Shown in pieces: positions 35,150-46,773 of a stretch of DNA of 64,000 bases (position 1 is its first letter; every line of letters starts with the position of its first letter). Under the pieces are notes generated by a model. It was not told the origin of the DNA. It saw nothing but the letters and a program-made list of their open reading frames with translations, and did no database searches. The position numbers and the translations under genes are program-made. The DNA is from Hemicordylus capensis (taxonomy: Eukaryota; Chordata; Lepidosauria; Squamata; Cordylidae): contig NC_069659.1 in assembly GCF_027244095.1 (NCBI RefSeq), positions 89,277,501 to 89,341,500 of the forward strand, in the 5' to 3' direction.

Positions 35150-36049
35150 GGGAGTTATTCGCACATGGCTTCATGCTGCAGAGTAAATGTTGAGTGAAGT
35201 CACTTTGAATCACACTTGCGGCATTGAGGGAATCAGCCTCTCCCCTCTGCTCTCACTTTTTGTTTTGATGCAAGTTCACATGGCATGCTTCTGTGTTTTA
35301 CTTCTAGCCAATGCGGGGAGGGGGTTGGGGGAAGAGCTTCCTAAAGAGCGATATCTGCATTTATAAAGAGAGGATCCCTCTTATCATGCTAATGATTCTA
35401 CATCAGCGCCTCTCCCTATGTGCTCCATTTTTATCAGAAAAAGCAGCTTAAAACCAGCATTTTAAAAACCCAGAAATACACCGAGATAAGCTAGAATTTG
35501 CTAGACAAAGCCCAATTTGTATGTGGAGTGGGTCCAAGGATCTCGAAGGGAGTTTGGGGGTAAGTTTGGCTGGAGTGTGAGCACACACTCTCTCTTCCAA
35601 AGGAGATATGGGGTAGAAGCCCTGTCTGTAAAGCCTCCTGGGGAGCTGCCACCAGGAAACTTTTCACACAGGGCTTTTGAAGCCCTTTAACACTGTGAGC
35701 CCTTTGGGGACAGGGAGCCATCTTATTTGTTTATTATTTCTCTGTGTAAACCACCCTGAGCCATTTTCGGAAGAGCAGTATAGAAATCGAATGAATGAAT
35801 GAATGAACTCGCATCTCCTCTGGAATGGAGGGGGTGCATTCACATAGCTAGATTTACCCCGAAGTCCCTGCCAGTTATCGGGGAGCAGCTCACACACAAT
35901 TTGGGTTTTTCACTGTGCATTAGAGTATAACCCGATTTATATCCGGGGTTTAAAAATCCACTATTTGTGTCAGTTTTTTGGGACAACTTCAAGTTCGCAG
36001 TAAAGCCTCCCTGTAAACCCGCGATAAAACTTGCTGTGCGTAACAGCCC
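35150..36049 (+). mobile_element. Family B non-autonomous DNA element, about 0.9 kb
   Basis: Ends GGGAGTTATTCGCACATGG and (reverse complement) GGGGCTGTTACGCACAGCA, so the terminal pattern resembles family A. The interior is shared with 6362-6492, 19595-19870, 22615-22860 and 57800-59590. A LINE 3' end is inserted at 35694-35808. No transposase frame. Confidence 0.7.
35694..35808 (+). mobile_element. LINE 3' end, strongly 5'-truncated
   Basis: GTGAGCCCTTTGGGGACAGG, then CTGTGTAAACCACCCTGAGC and a GAATGAATGAATGAAT tail. The same 3' end stands at 62020-62117. It splits family B sequence that is continuous at 6362-6492. Confidence 0.75.
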
Positions 36050-36349
36050 CACGCAGCTCCCATGTTCCAGCTGAGGCGACCCCTCCATCCTCCAGCTGCC
36101 ACCATAACAGCCACAGTGTTCTGAGGAGAAGAGAGGAGAAAAGACAAAGCCTAAAGAGCACAACATGTAAAGAAGTAAACATGTTGCTTTAAGAATGGTT
36201 CTTTATTGATGTTTTTATGGAAACTGCTTTGGGAGGTCCACCTGAAAAGCAGTATACAAATGTCAATAATACATAAACAATGTGGTATATATCCGCAGAA
36301 CTTTTGTCTCCCTGTGTAAAAAAAAAGGATGTGCGTGTTGCTGAACAGC

Positions 36350-37157
36350 AAGGATGTGCAAGCTTTCCCCCCTTCATTTTGTTCCATTTGTTTTCATTAT
36401 TAAAAACCTACTTCATTTAGTTATTCATGTATTAATTTGTTTTTAAATGAAACATCCACTTTGTAACGAAAACAGAGAGGTGGGACCATTTTTTCTGAAT
36501 GGGGGGCAAAGCGGCAGGCTTTTCATCCCCTTTTTAAACTGTTTGAAGTTGAAAAGAAGCAGCTTTTGGTGGCATCCATTCCTCCCCAACAATGCCCCAG
36601 ACGTTTCATCAGTCCAGGTGGCATTGTGAGGGAAAAATGGCCACCACCAAAAGAATATGGCAGCCTCCACTGTCAGCAGCTATTTCCCCCTCAAAATGCT
36701 CTAGAGCAGTGATTCTCAAACTTGGGTCCTCAGGTATTATTGGACTTCAACTCCCATAATCCCCAACCAAAGGCCACTGAGGCTGGGGATTATGGGAGTT
36801 GAAGTCCAATAACACCTGAGGACCCAAGTTTGAGAATCCCTGCTCTAGAGACCTATGTACAGTGTCCCAAATGTGTGTGGGGTGGGGGTGGAGATGGCTG
36901 ACACCAGAAGCTGCCACAAAAGAAGCTATGCTATTCCATTTCACTTTTAAATCATTACCAAAAAAAAGGAGAGAAGTTGGCTGCTCTGCCATGATATAAG
37001 GTAAGCCCCCCCATCCTAGAAGTGAATGGAGGTCTCACATGGAACTAATGAATTCAGAAACCTCTCTGAATTCATTTTGCAACAAATGGAAAATGAATGG
37101 AATGAGTTCAGTTTGGTTCAATCTTTCATTCATTTCAAAATGAATGCACACTCCTAC
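36350..37157. mobile_element. Family G DNA element
   Basis: Left end AAGGATGTGCAAGC and right end (reverse complement) GTAGGAGTGTGCATTC match the GGGATGTGCA-type terminus. Subterminal CATTTTGTTCC/GGAATGAATG-type motifs recur. The fold-back hAT at 36707-36842 is nested in it. No coding frame. Confidence 0.6.
36707..36842. mobile_element. Fold-back hAT MITE, 136 bp
   Basis: CAGTGATTCTCAAACTTGGG and its reverse complement form the two ends. The arms pair over about 60 bp each, so the element is almost one hairpin. It is flanked by the exact octamer CTCTAGAG at 36699-36706 and 36843-36850. Confidence 0.95.
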
Positions 37158-38044
37158 CAAAACATCTCACCCAGTGAAGTGAATGGGGAAGACTTCTCCA
37201 GTAGGAGCTCTCTGTGGGCATCAAAAGGCCCTAGACTGGGGTCATAATATCTAGGTTTGGGGTGTCAGTCACTTGAAGTGGTTGACCTGAAAGTCTGGGC
37301 TAATCACACAATGGTTTTGCACATCAAACATATGCAGCACAAACAGAGAATTCCAAGCAGTTGTAATGAACCCAATTGTTCAATCAAACAATTGTCGGTT
37401 TTATTCAGTCTGTCATTTTAATTCACAAGCACTTCTGAGCCTGCTGTAAACATTTCTTTTTAGAAACAGGCCAAGGCCAAAGCCAAAGAAGGAGTGGTCC
37501 CACTGTGAGAAATAAGAAGAGGTGATATGCTATTTTCCTCATAATAATTTTCCCATGAACATTCAATTAACTTGTCTTTGAGACAGCCATTTTCAAATGG
37601 CTGTTGCATTCAACCTGTTTGACTGAAGGGGCTTAACTCGAAGTTACATAAATACATGTGCATTTAAACACCAACTGTTCCTTTTAATAAGGAAAATCAG
37701 CTTCAAGAGCCTGTAGTTTTAAAGAGAGAAATGGCTGGGCGGTAGGTGGCTTTTTAAGAACCTTTCCCCTGCATGCTGCTTCTCCATTCCAAATAGTTGA
37801 CCACCTCTTCAAGCTGTAAGAATAAAGAAGCATCTGGTAACTTATAGGAAGAAAGGCACCAGGCTAGAAGTACACACAGTTCAACCCTAACTGTGCATTA
37901 CAAACCTATATGCACAGCAAGATATTTGCCTCCTGCGTGTTTCTAAAAAGATGTAAAGTATGTTTTATGGAGTCATGCTTGTATTTTAAGATGGGTGAAC
38001 ATATAATGCGGGAAGGTTAATGCAGGTTAATGTACACCTCTATT
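37158..38044. other. Unassigned sequence
   Basis: No recognised repeat or gene. Confidence 0.4.
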
Positions 38045-38240
38045 TGAGAGAACAGAAATGTAGGGAGAATCAACCTCAAATCGATTCAAGTGATTCGGCC
38101 ATAGGGAACAATGGGGAACTCAAAACCCCCCATTGTTCCCTATGGGTAGGTCCTAGGAACACCAAAGTGGGTTGGGCATGATGGGCACTACCTGCCACCC
38201 AACCCACAAAAGAAATGGGCAAATGGGCAATTTTTCATTG
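38045..38240. mobile_element. Family G-like fragment with a small hairpin
   Basis: CCATAGGGAACAATGGGG at about 38099-38116 pairs with the facing CCCCATTGTTCCCTATGG. The CCCATAGGGAATAATGGG block recurs inside the family G element at 63479-64000. Confidence 0.45.
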
Positions 38241-39882
38241 TTTTTAACCTTTCCCCCCAACCCTCATATGTCATAAAGGTTTCTTACCCTCTTTTTATAG
38301 GCAGCATTTTGAGTAAGTCAGTCCTGGATTTATACATACAATTATATTTAAAAACAGTTGAATGGATACTTTCCAGTGTTATTTGCATTGGTTGTTACAC
38401 AGGCTGAACTCTTACTAACTTGGCACTATTTTGTTCTGAAACTTTCCAAAAGCTTTTACTAAACCTTAATTAAGCAGATCAAGCAGTAGGAAAGTGACCA
38501 AACTTCAGTAAATTATGCTATTGCTGGGATTATAATTTAAACATATTTTATTCCAACCCATTCAGTTGCTTTATAACTACTGTGTGATATCATTAATGTT
38601 GGAGACCTTTAATCGTCCCAGAATATAAGCAGCACCAAGACACCAATAATGACACTTAGAGAATATTATAAAGGGTTTTATATTCAACAATGCTGTACAA
38701 TACTCAAAATGTTGACCCTAATTCTAAAGAAACTTTTGAATACTACTGGTTTCAAAAATGCTTGCTCTGAAAAACATGTACTTGAGACTGGTGGTTGTGG
38801 ATCAATTCACACACTGTGTTAAATGTATAGCTTGGTCCTGCATGTTTATTTATTTAAGTGTAAATAGTCACTGCAAAAAGAGAACCAAATGAGGACCAGG
38901 GCTACAGCTTGCAGGGAGGGGGTATTCAACTCTTCCCATAACACCACAGTCCTGATGACAATCACACCCTTGAAATGTGAATAGCCTTCGGTGGGAAGAT
39001 TCTGTTGGCGCCTAGGGGCATGATTTTCACTGGGATCCTGGAAAGATGGGAAAGCATTAAATATCTCTTCCCCAAGCAATGAAGTTCTGATTTTGATACC
39101 CCGCCCCTGTAATTTACACTTTTAAAAATTAACATGCCATACTAGACTATGAGTTTAATGTAAGATGTGGTTTAGCATTAAGACTCTGTCACAAGCACAG
39201 GTTTGGAGTCCCAGCAGGCAGAAAGTGGTTGAGTGTTGAGGGGGGAGGATATGCAGGGAAAACAAGGTGAATGAGGGAAGAATTCAGTATCCTTTCCCTG
39301 CCTCTGATTCCCCAGTTCAAGTTGCCCCTTTCTGACATTGCTTCATAGCAAAGAAGCAGTGATTGAGGTTCTAAGTCATTGTGAGATAACATGTAGGTTA
39401 TCCCTTACCTGATCCAGTAAAAGAGGTTATTTCAGCTCCTCTTTGCCTGGAAAAATACAAACATGTTATCAGGAGAATAAATTATATTATAATGGTTGCA
39501 TACAGACTCCATGGTCAGTTTATTACTAAATGCTTCTTGGAATATATCGATCACCTAGGAGAATATCTTACTTCACATATTATGCTAAAAGCACTTAGCT
39601 GTAAGCTTTTTGACACAGGGCTATCTGGAGGACATACAATTACCTAAAGTGCAATGTCCTTTAAATCCCATTGCACTGCATTATAAAACTGGCTACTCCT
39701 AGCAGGTTTCAAAATCATATCTCAGCAAGTCGTTGTATCAGATGAATATATGTTGTGCACATTGATCCCTATAGAAACAACTGGAAGGAACAGTGGTGAC
39801 AGATGATGGCAAAAGGTGGGAGTGCAACAAGTCCCTCCTACTCCACTAGGCCACCTCCACCATGCCTTCCCTCACCTGGAGG
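38241..39882. other. Unassigned sequence
   Basis: AT-rich, with no recognised repeat, RNA gene or convincing coding exon. Confidence 0.45.
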
Positions 39883-40075
39883 GATAGGGCTATAGCTCAG
39901 TGGCAGAGCATTTGCTTTGCATGCAGAAGGTCCCAGGTTCAATTCCCTGGCACCTCCAGGTAGGGGTGAGAAAGACCTATGCATGAAAACCTGGAAAGCT
40001 GCTGCCAGTCAAAGTAAACAGTGCTAGAATAGATGGATCAATGGTTTGATTCCGATGAGGCAGGTCCCTGTACCT
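39883..40075 (+). mobile_element. SINE with tRNA-Ala-like head
   Basis: The first 75 bp look like tRNA-Ala with anticodon TGC: A box TATAGCTCAGTGGCAGAGC, anticodon arm TTTGCATGCAG, B box AGGTTCAATTCC, end GGCACCTCCA. It lacks a proper acceptor stem pairing and is followed by a SINE body (GCTGCTGCCAGTCA...GATGGATCAATGGTTTGA), so it is a retroposon and not a tRNA gene. The body also occurs at 41050-41242 and, behind a 5S-like head, at 49079-49362. Confidence 0.85.
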
Positions 40076-40092
40076 TTAAAGTTACCATTGCA

Positions 40093-40172
40093 GCTCAACC
40101 CATGGAACTCCATCCTATCAGCCATGATAGCTGAATAGAATCTCCATGTTCAGGGGAAGCATACCCATCTTT
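40093..40172 (+). mobile_element. CR1-type LINE 3' UTR fragment
   Basis: AGCTGAATAGAATCTCCATG and the TTCAG.GGAAGCATA string match the CR1 3' UTR at 46250-46760 (GCTGTATGGAACCTCCATG). Confidence 0.5.
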
Positions 40173-40514
40173 TGGGAGTGGGGTTATAGCTTAGTACAGT
40201 ACTCTCCATTGTAAGGCCCAGAGGCCAGTGGCGACCCCATCAACCCTAAGTGTGGCTCCCCAACAACTAATTGTTTATTGGGCCTGTGTGAAGCTTCAGC
40301 CACAGCTGAATACTCTGCACTGTCCTCCTGGCACCATGTGAAGGCTCATGTTCCCGCAGTGCAGTGCTGCACTCTGCCCAGCCCAGAGGGGCTCCTTTAA
40401 GGGAAACGAAGCCCTCTTCAATCCCTGCACCATTTTCAAGAGAGGCTCAGTCTCCCTTAAAGGGACACACACCTGGCACTGAGAAAAGCACAATACTGCA
40501 TGGAGATTAGCATA
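40173..40514. other. Unassigned sequence
   Basis: A weak second tRNA-like string (GGGGTTATAGCTTAGTACAG) occurs near 40181. Nothing else is recognised. Confidence 0.35.
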
Positions 40515-40985
40515 AGGGGAATTTTTATTTATTTATTTATCAGATTTGCACACCGCCCCAAACTTTCATCTCTGGGTGGTTAACAATAGCATTGAACAAG
40601 TTTAAAACATATACAAAAACTAAAAACAATGTAACAATTTAAAAATAAATCAGACATTAAAACCTAAATATTTAGGAAACTGAGAAAGCTTGGGCGAAAA
40701 GATTGGTTTTCAAGTGTTTTTTTGAAAATTGCCAAAGTTGAGGAGGATCGTATTTCAGCAGGGGGCGCATTCCACAATCTCGGGGCAGCGACCGAGAAGG
40801 CCCATCTCTGTGTAGCCACCAAATGAGTTGGCGGTAACTGGAGACGGACCTCCTCAGATTACCTCAGTGGGTGGTGGGGCTCATAGTGAAGAAGACGCTC
40901 TCTTAAATACCCAGGGCCTAAGCCGTTTAGGGCTTTATAAGTTATAACTAACACTTTGTATTTTGTCCGGTAACCTATTGCTTTC
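40515..40985 (-). mobile_element. L2-type LINE, 3' part
   Basis: The minus strand contains YKVLVITYKALNGLGPGYLR, then the block with GCCTTCTCGGTCGCTGCCCC and GTGGAATGCGCCCCCTGCTG, and ends in the box CACCCAGAGATGAAAGTT with a TAAATAAATAAATAAA tail. Truncated at its 5' side near 40985. Confidence 0.8.
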
Positions 40986-41049
40986 TCTTTGTTGTTGTTG
41001 GTTTTGTTTTTGCTTTTTTGGCCAAAGTGGCCCCCACTTGAAAAATAGT

Positions 41050-41242
41050 AAAGCTCACTAGTTTTGTAATAGAACATATGCATTGCATGCAGAATGCCAC
41101 GGTTTTAGTCTCCAGCATCCCAAGGAAGGACTGGGAAAGGCCCTTGTCTGAAACCCTACGGAGCTGCTGCCAGTCAGTGTAGACAATCCTGAGCTAGATG
41201 GACCAGTGGTCTGACTCAGTAGAAGGAATCTTCCTATGTGGA
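41050..41242 (+). mobile_element. SINE with degraded tRNA-like head
   Basis: The head remnant GCATTGCATGCAGAATGCCA is followed by the same body as at 39883-40075 (GCTGCTGCCAGTCAGTGTAG, GAGCTAGATGGACCAGTGGT) and the tail CTTCCTATGT. Confidence 0.8.
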
Positions 41243-41277
41243 ACTAGATGCTAGGGAGAAACAATAAGAGAAGGCCA

Positions 41278-41362
41278 TTACTTACATGCCCTAGTTTGAG
41301 CTGCCAGAGGCATTCTGGAAGGCCACTGTTGGAAACAGTATGTTGGAGAAGATGGAAACAAA
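41278..41362 (+). mobile_element. CR1-type LINE 3' end scrap
   Basis: GGCATTCTGGAAGGCCACTG and AACAGTATGTTGGA correspond to the CR1 3' end at 26500-26560. Confidence 0.5.
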
Positions 41363-41753
41363 TGGTTTGCCAAATGCCACTAATTAAGTATAAGGCAACC
41401 ATTCTTTTGCTCCCTTATTTAATGTTGCAATTCCCAGTTTATCGAAGGCATACTAGTGAGGCTGAGAGACAAGTGGCTTGTCCAGACCACAAAATGAATA
41501 CAAGACAGAGTTGGGGTCTGAGTCCCAGACACCAAAACCCCCAAATAATTTCCCTTTTCCCACTCTTGACTCCACATTTGCTACAGTGCCATGGTCTTCC
41601 ATGCCCTGAATTGCTCCCTTGCTTCGCTCAAGACATCCAGGCTTGTAGACAGAAAGAGAGAAAGAAAAATCACAGAGCCTCCTGAAGCAATGCAGCCTGT
41701 TTTATTCTTTAAACAATGCTTGCTTAACTTGTGGCATTTGTAGCCACAAGGTC

Positions 41754-41935
41754 AGGGGTGTCGCTATAATTGAGCAGATGGGTTCAAAGAACTCAGGCCC
41801 ACCAGCCCCTGAGGGGCCCCCAGCTCCACCCCTCCCTATTAACTTCATTATCTCCCTCACTCTGAGGGCCCACTGGGGAGAGCAGTGAACACAGGCCCCC
41901 ACTCCCCTAGCTATGCCCCAGCACACGCACGACTA
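41754..41935. mobile_element. hAT-like MITE, degraded
   Basis: Begins CAGGGGTGTCGCTATAATTG and ends near CCCCTAGCTATGCCCC, hAT-type inverted ends related to copies A-C. No clean 8-bp duplication. Confidence 0.6.
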
Positions 41936-42624
41936 CTATCTTAGGGTTAAACTAGAAACAATGTGAGAAACCTAGGATTGCAATTGCCAACTTGAACAAT
42001 AACAAAAAGCTGGGAATGGGGTGGTGGGATCAAGGTCATGGTGCTGGGGAGTGGTGGGGGATGATGCATGCAGGATGATGTAAATGTGTCAAGTGAAGAT
42101 TTATTTTTTAATTATTGTTGTGCCCCTTTTTTTTACAATGGTGAGTTTGGTGTGCTATGGATGTTGTGCAAGAAGTTGCATTTGAGAAAGAAATTCCTCT
42201 CTTTGAGAAACAATGTTTAGCTATTGAAAAAAGTATATTTTAAGAACTCATTTTTTCTTCTTGTTGAATTCTGTTCAGCTGTAGCACATAAATACCCACT
42301 AAGTTATGTGTAATGCTTTGCTCCCCATGGTAATTGAAATAAAAGAGCAGTCCATCTAAAAGATCTCAGTTCAGTTAGGAGAAGAAAAAAACAGACTGCA
42401 ATTCTGCCTATAGTGGTGCATACTGAAGTCTAGTGGTTTTGGGACTTCAGCATATACAATTGCATGTGGGATTCCAGCCATATAAAGTTAAAAACCACAA
42501 GTCCTCAAAACAATTATTGAAAGCCTATTAAAATAAGTTTATGATTTTATATAATAGTCAAATTAAGGGGTCATCCAATGAAATCCAAATGAAGCAATTC
42601 AAAATACTACTAATAAAAGAACAT
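41936..42624. other. Unassigned sequence
   Basis: No recognised feature. Confidence 0.4.
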
Positions 42625-42920
42625 GGCTGCATTCTCACAATCATGGTGAGCACAGTTAAAGAGTTAACTGTAACTACCAAGCCCTGACCACTCCTGCAGA
42701 GCATGATGCGAGAACCTGGCATTTCTGGGCAACTGCTGCAGTTAAACTGCATTTAATCAGAACCTAGCTATTTATCCTGGTTAAATGTGGCTTTATCTCA
42801 ATAATTCAACCTGGATTGCCTGAAAATTCTGTGTCCTCATGTCATGCTCCACAGGAGTGAATGAGGCTCAGCGATCGCTGTGAACTCTGTAACCGTGTTT
42901 ACCATGATGAGAATGCAGCC
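42625..42920. mobile_element. MITE with about 20-bp inverted ends, related to family A
   Basis: Left GGCTGCATTCTCACAATC and right (reverse complement) GGCTGCATTCTCATCATGG are near-identical. CAT flanks both sides. Non-coding, 296 bp. Confidence 0.75.
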
Positions 42921-42981
42921 CATATTTCTTTAACTAATGCATAGTTATCCCATGGAGCTTATTAGCACAGCAAGATGTTAA

Positions 42982-43411
42982 GGTTGTTCACACAACCCTG
43001 GATGGCGGGGAGGGGAGGCAAGATTGCTCTAACCTTCCCCCCAGATGATCTCTCCACTACCTGGACCTGTGCTGCTATCTGGAGGCCGGGGAAACAAAGC
43101 TGGCCTACAGAAATCCCTCAATGCACCACAAGAGGAGCACAGTGTGGGGGTGGGGGGGGGGATTTCCCCACTGCCAGGCATTCTAGGTGCCCTACTCTGT
43201 GTCTGCTCGGGCTGCAGGCAGGGATCTGAGATAGAAGGGATCTGGGGTAGAAGGGTGTGCTTGCACCCTTCTTATGTGGTAACACCCTAGAGCAAAATCC
43301 CGGGCTACCCAACAGGGCAGTGCCAGGGTCAAATTCAATCCCAGCACCCCACAGGAGCAGCTCAACCCTACCCAGGTAGGGCTGGGCAGGGCTACTCATG
43401 TGAACAGCCTC
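42982..43411 (+). mobile_element. Family A MITE
   Basis: Left end GGTTGT-TCAC-ACAACC (6-bp perfect stem). Right end CATGTGAACAGCCTC, with GAGCAGCTCAACCCTACCC facing GGGCAGGGCTACTC as a weaker stem. G+C-rich, non-coding interior. Confidence 0.7.
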
Positions 43412-44905
43412 ATTATAGTGTAATGACAGCATAATCTGGGGGAGGCTACTTCAAGTGTGGAGAACAATGGTCATCTTGAATTGGCAATTATACTCTACCT
43501 TCAGGCCCAGTGTGCATATTAAGCATACTTTAATAAAAAGAGTATGGAGCTGCCTTATACTGAGAGCTAAGCTAAATGCGGATGTGACACGGAGCCTCCT
43601 TGCCTTGCCTGTCTTTTTAAAAAAGCAGACTCAGAAGACTGCGAGTTTAAGCAGAGGAACTGGGGAGCGAGGGGAAACAGCCTCGCCTTTCCCCCTCTGG
43701 CTATTTTTATGCTCACAGTTGCCCCAATCTCTTCCCTTAGCAGTGTTGGAGATGAACTTCCAGTGCATCGACCTTTTGCACCAACTGTCCTAATGACCAC
43801 TAGGGGCATTGGGAGTAGAGACAGTGAGTCAGGGTCTCCCTATCTGTCCCTACTCTATGGCCCCTGAACTGACTCTGCAGCACTTCCTGTGCTGAGTCAC
43901 AATCCTTCCTTTCCTCCTAGAGAGCAGGTGGAAACATCTCTCTCTCTCTCTCTCTCCTTACCCATCCACTATGTAGTCCTTTAGATTAGATATAGGTCTT
44001 TCCTGTCTAAGTGTATTTAACCAATATATGTTTCGTGTTTAGTCACACAAGGATCTCCATGTGTTTTCTCTAAATAGCTGCAATATCCAAATCATCCTCT
44101 GCTACCTACTCTGTAACTTGAGTGTGTGCTCATTCCTTAGTGCTCTGCTGTTTTACCTATTGTGGGTAAAAATCAACAACCTCTAACAAGGAGAAAAGAT
44201 ATAGATACATAGGCAGTGCCTAATCCAGATATTCCACTTGCTGGCTAATTAGAATATAGATTTGACATGGAAAGGAAAGCTTTTCTTGCTGATTTACCAA
44301 ATCAATTCTGATGTATTGAACTGTGGACCAGTCCGCTTCTGAACCTTTTGATCAGGATTTGGCTCTGCCATGCCAACCTCTCAAATGCTTCCACACGTGT
44401 GGAGGCCAACTGAGCAGCAGGGGTGGGCAGCCCTGGTGGTGGGTAAGTTGGCCACCAGTTAAGGAGTTATTCTCCCACCCTCACTGCCCCCACCGTGCCA
44501 CTGCCGCTGGCTCATAGCTGTTTGACTTGTATAGTTCATGTAGTTGATAGTTTCTCAGTGTGTGGCATGGATCTCAGATGTGTGTGGCATGGATCTTCCC
44601 GGGGGCCAAAATGCAGGAAGGGGGCCCCTATCTCGTGTGCAAAGCGCATGCGCGCCCCAGCACCCCAAGTCATGCCCCCCTGTGTCTGATGTCAGACAGG
44701 ACGGGGCAACCTAACTAACCCCCCCCAAGCTCCACATTGCCTCACATCTTCCCATCATCAGCGGCACCGCTCGCCCATAGGCTCCCCTGCCGCCACAAGG
44801 CCCTCCCTTAGGTTTTTTTAATATACCTCACTGCTCTGCTGCTCCTGCCTCCTTTGGGGGCCTCCAAGTTATCTGCGGGAGCCGCGCCACCACCTCCGCT
44901 GATGC
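43412..44905. other. Unassigned sequence
   Basis: Contains a (CT)n run at about 43938-43956 and a 15-bp direct repeat GTGTGGCATGGATCT at about 44560-44602. G+C content rises sharply after 44600. No gene recognised. Confidence 0.45.
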
Positions 44906-45263
44906 CCTGCTGATGCTGCTACCTACCGCCCCACCGATATTTCTTATCTTCACAGCTGGGGAGTGGGGGGGGGGTGACCTGAGTGGAGCAGGCCACCCCC
45001 TGTGGCGGCGGCAGAGGGCACTGCGGCTGGTAGGCCTCTCTGGCCTGTGCAGTTTGAGTGTAGACGTTGCATGCCCGTGATGTCATGGGCATGCAGCGTC
45101 CATACTCAAACTGCACAGGCACGCAGGAGAGGCCCACCAGCAGCAGCACCCACTGCTGCCGCCACAAGTGGTGACCTGCTCCTCCCAGCTCACCCCCACC
45201 CCATTCCCCAGCTGTGAAGATGAGAAATATTGCTGGGGGGGTAGGTACTAGGTAGCAGCAGGA
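44906..45263. repeat. Large palindrome with about 175-bp arms
   Basis: The left arm (about 44906-45078) and right arm (about 45083-45263) are reverse complements at roughly 85 percent by eye. Landmarks are TTCACAGCTGGGGA, TGTGGCGGC, GGCCTCTC and GTGCAGTTTGAGT on the left and their complements on the right. The centre CATGCCCGTGATGTCATG is itself palindromic. No spacer larger than a few bases. Confidence 0.9.
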
Positions 45264-46249
45264 TATGGGGTGAGGGGACAGGGGAAAGAAACCCAGAGAA
45301 GAAGATAGAGATAAGAGTGCCTGCTTAACTCTGCTGCTCAGTCTTTGCTGCTCAGAATTAGTGTTGTGCTCTCGCTCTTTTTCTCCCCTCCATCTTTTCA
45401 TAGTTTTCTGTCTTGCTCTTGAAATGATGATTTTAATAAGTAAATAAATAAATAAATACACAGTGCTTCTTCCAACATATGGCGCACACTACTGTAAATA
45501 TAAAATTCACTAGAAAATTGAGGTGATACATAATTATTTTCAGAATTGGGGGGCAGTTGCTACTTAAAAGGTTGAGAAACCCTGAAGCAGTCTTAAAATG
45601 TGTTACTATTGCTGTTAAATATATTTACATCACAAATCCCTCCAGAGGAATATGACTAGTTCAATTAATCTGCCTTTCACTGCTTCTTTGTTTCCTGTAA
45701 TAATATGTTTGTTTCCACTATCATGATTTTATACAAAGAACAAACTCCACACCGGAGGGTTCCTCAGTCCAGATGTTACAGCATCCACTCCTCAAACAGT
45801 GGAGATTTCTTTGTTCTGCACATTTTAATAATCAAGCATGTTTTAATCATGATTCCCTTAGGAGGAGACATAAGGGAGCTCCGCTTGCAGCCTTTTGAAA
45901 TGAAGACCTGCTTTTGCACTCAGGGAACTGTCACGAGGCACAATGCAATGCAGCACTTGTAACCAAACACATGGAAGTCAACCATATGGGCGACTGACTG
46001 TACAACTGACCATATCTATGTCTTATTAAATGTGTGTGTGGGGGAGCTATCTTAGGGCAACTGAGTTATTTTACAGAGGTATTTTACTAGTTTTAATGGT
46101 TCCACATTATGCCAGAATATTTGGTTTAAACCAAGTTGTAGCCTAGCCCCAGGATAGCTACGTTACATGCCACTCCTGATAATGTGGCATCCCCGTTCCT
46201 GGTCTTATGCTCTCATGGTACAGTCCTGGCCATCCCATCTCAAAAAGAA
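45264..46249. other. Unassigned sequence
   Basis: An (AAAT)n run sits at 45438-45458. Nothing else is recognised. Confidence 0.4.
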
Positions 46250-46760
46250 TCTTATATAGCAGGGGAAAGTATAGAAAAGAGCCATCAAAATGATGCTTAG
46301 AGGCAAAGCACCTCTCCTAAGAGGAAAGGATAAAGCATTTGGGGTTTTTTTAGTTTAGAAAACAAAGTGACTATGGCAGGATATGATGGTGGTTTATAAA
46401 AGAATCCATGGTGTAGCAAATGTGAATAGAGCGATGCTTTTCTCCCTCTCTGAAAACATTAGAACTCAAGGTCATCCAATGAAAGTGATTTGCCAGAGAT
46501 TCTAAACAGACAAAAAAGAGTACTTCTTCATGCAACACAATTAATTTATGGAATTCATTGCTACAAAATGAGCTGATGGCTACTAACTTAGATGATTTTA
46601 AAAGGGGATTAGACACATACATGGAGAATATGTCTATCTATGACTAGCTGTATGGAACCTCCATGTTCAGAAGCAGTATACAGCTAAGTACCAGTTGCTA
46701 GGGGCAACAGAAAGGGAGCCTTCATGCCTTTGTCGTGGGCTTCTCAGGAGCTTCTGTATT
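46250..46760 (+). mobile_element. CR1-type LINE, C-terminal remnant and 3' UTR
   Basis: The sequence includes GATTTTAAAAGGGGATTAGA, ATGGAACCTCCATGTTCAG and GTGGGCTTCTCAGGAGC, the usual CR1 3' UTR order. It ends where the old Vingi-like LINE begins. Confidence 0.75.
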
Positions 46761-46773
46761 TTATTATTTTATT

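Noticed and set aside
39883-39957. tRNA-Ala(TGC)-like sequence as a tRNA gene
   Set aside because: Good A and B boxes, but the acceptor stem pairs poorly, bases are inserted near the 5' end, and a SINE body follows that is repeated elsewhere in the window.
41248-41685. Plus-strand frame of 145 codons as a gene
   Set aside because: It starts in SINE/CR1 sequence and has no recognisable domain or conservation signal.
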